Shown piece after piece: positions 40,684 to 40,920 of a stretch of 40,920 nt of DNA. The position numbers and the translations under genes are program-made. How positions within the stretch are numbered: position 1 is the stretch's first letter; every line of letters begins with the position of its first letter. The notes under the pieces were generated by a model. That model was not told the origin of the DNA. It made no database searches and saw only the letters and a list, made by a program, of their open reading frames with translations. The DNA is from Opitutaceae bacterium. Lineage in GTDB: Bacteria; Verrucomicrobiota; Verrucomicrobiia; Opitutales; Opitutaceae. The stretch is taken from NCBI GenBank assembly GCA_025360455.1, contig JANYCF010000233.1, positions 1 to 40,920 on the forward strand, in the 5' to 3' direction.

Positions 40684-40920
40684 CAGCACCCGAAGATCCG
40701 GCACTACGGCCTGCTCGCCAATCACGCCCGCCACCGCGAGATCCCGCGCGCCCGCGCCGCGATTGCGCAGCAACGGCGCCGCCCGAAAACCGCCACGCCG
40801 CGGCCACCGCCCACCCCATGGCAACCAAAGTGTGCGCACTGCGGCGGCCTGAAACTCGTCTGCATCGCGGTCGTGCGCCCCGATGGCCGCACGCTCGTGC
40901 GCTCCGCGCTCGCGCGACTC
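40663..40920 (+). pseudogene. C-terminal part of an IS91-family (Y2) transposase, cut by the window edge
   Basis: The frame reads MYSMTLFQHPKIRHYGLLAN and onward. The [KR]-I-R-H-Y-G-L-L-A-N motif followed by an Arg-rich helix and then CAHCGG is the usual end of IS91/IS801-type rolling-circle transposases, where it comes some 300 residues into the protein. Here it begins directly after an ATG at 40663, with no catalytic His-hydrophobic-His or tyrosine region upstream, so the gene is truncated at its 5' side. It continues past 40920. Confidence 0.75.

Overview
The window looks like chromosomal DNA from a GC-rich Gram-negative bacterium, most probably a member of Verrucomicrobiota close to Opitutaceae. 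This is an inference from gene content and style, not from a marker gene: an Mla-type lipid transport operon without mlaC or mlaB, a TPR-associated TRAP transporter, a large propeller-type hybrid histidine kinase, a membrane pyrophosphatase, weak Shine-Dalgarno sequences, and many short palindromic repeats between genes. No rRNA, tRNA or CRISPR array was recognised.

Layout. 1-5.6 kb: a class 3 lipase, an unrecognised membrane protein, selO bracketed by two inverted copies of a small MITE-like element, a BamE-like lipoprotein, and a damaged vapBC cassette lying between 39-bp direct repeats. 5.6-10.1 kb: lysA-gpsA, a DUF4203-type membrane protein, a LEA14-like lipoprotein and two tandem paralogous mini membrane proteins. 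10.3-14.3 kb: a four-gene minus-strand operon in which an uncharacterised secreted protein rich in WPL/WPF motifs precedes and is translationally coupled to mlaE-mlaF-mlaD. 14.5-20.5 kb: rsmD and rsmE (overlapping tails), a NarL-type response regulator and a 1291-residue hybrid kinase, tail to tail. 20.6-22.3 kb: a YcaO-domain protein preceded by two tiny overlapping reading frames, then a four-helix membrane protein. 22.3-26.2 kb: a TPAT-type TRAP transporter (TatT lipoprotein, TatP binding protein, fused Q-M permease). 26.3-27.1 kb: an intact vapBC with two matching operator palindromes. 27.3-30.5 kb: a lipoprotein and hppA. 30.7-33.9 kb: a LolD/MacB-like ABC ATPase and FtsX-like permease separated by a palindromic element, then a methyltransferase. 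34.0-37.3 kb: DUF350, a YgiB/YjfM-like protein, a YgiC/YjfC-like ATP-grasp ligase and a tandem DUF4178 protein, resembling the enterobacterial yjf cluster. 37.8-40.9 kb: ada, a serine beta-lactamase-like hydrolase between diverged direct repeats, and the C-terminal piece of an IS91-type transposase.

Shared themes are envelope maintenance (Mla, LolD-like ABC, lipoproteins, DUF350/DUF4178 cluster), import energised by ion gradients (TRAP, pyrophosphatase), and repeated local remodelling by small palindromic elements. The candidates I rate most likely to be new are the WPL-repeat protein fused by overlap to the Mla operon, the YcaO locus with coupled mini-ORFs, the vapBC insertion with its 39-bp duplication, and the families of interspersed palindromes whose stems change in both arms together.
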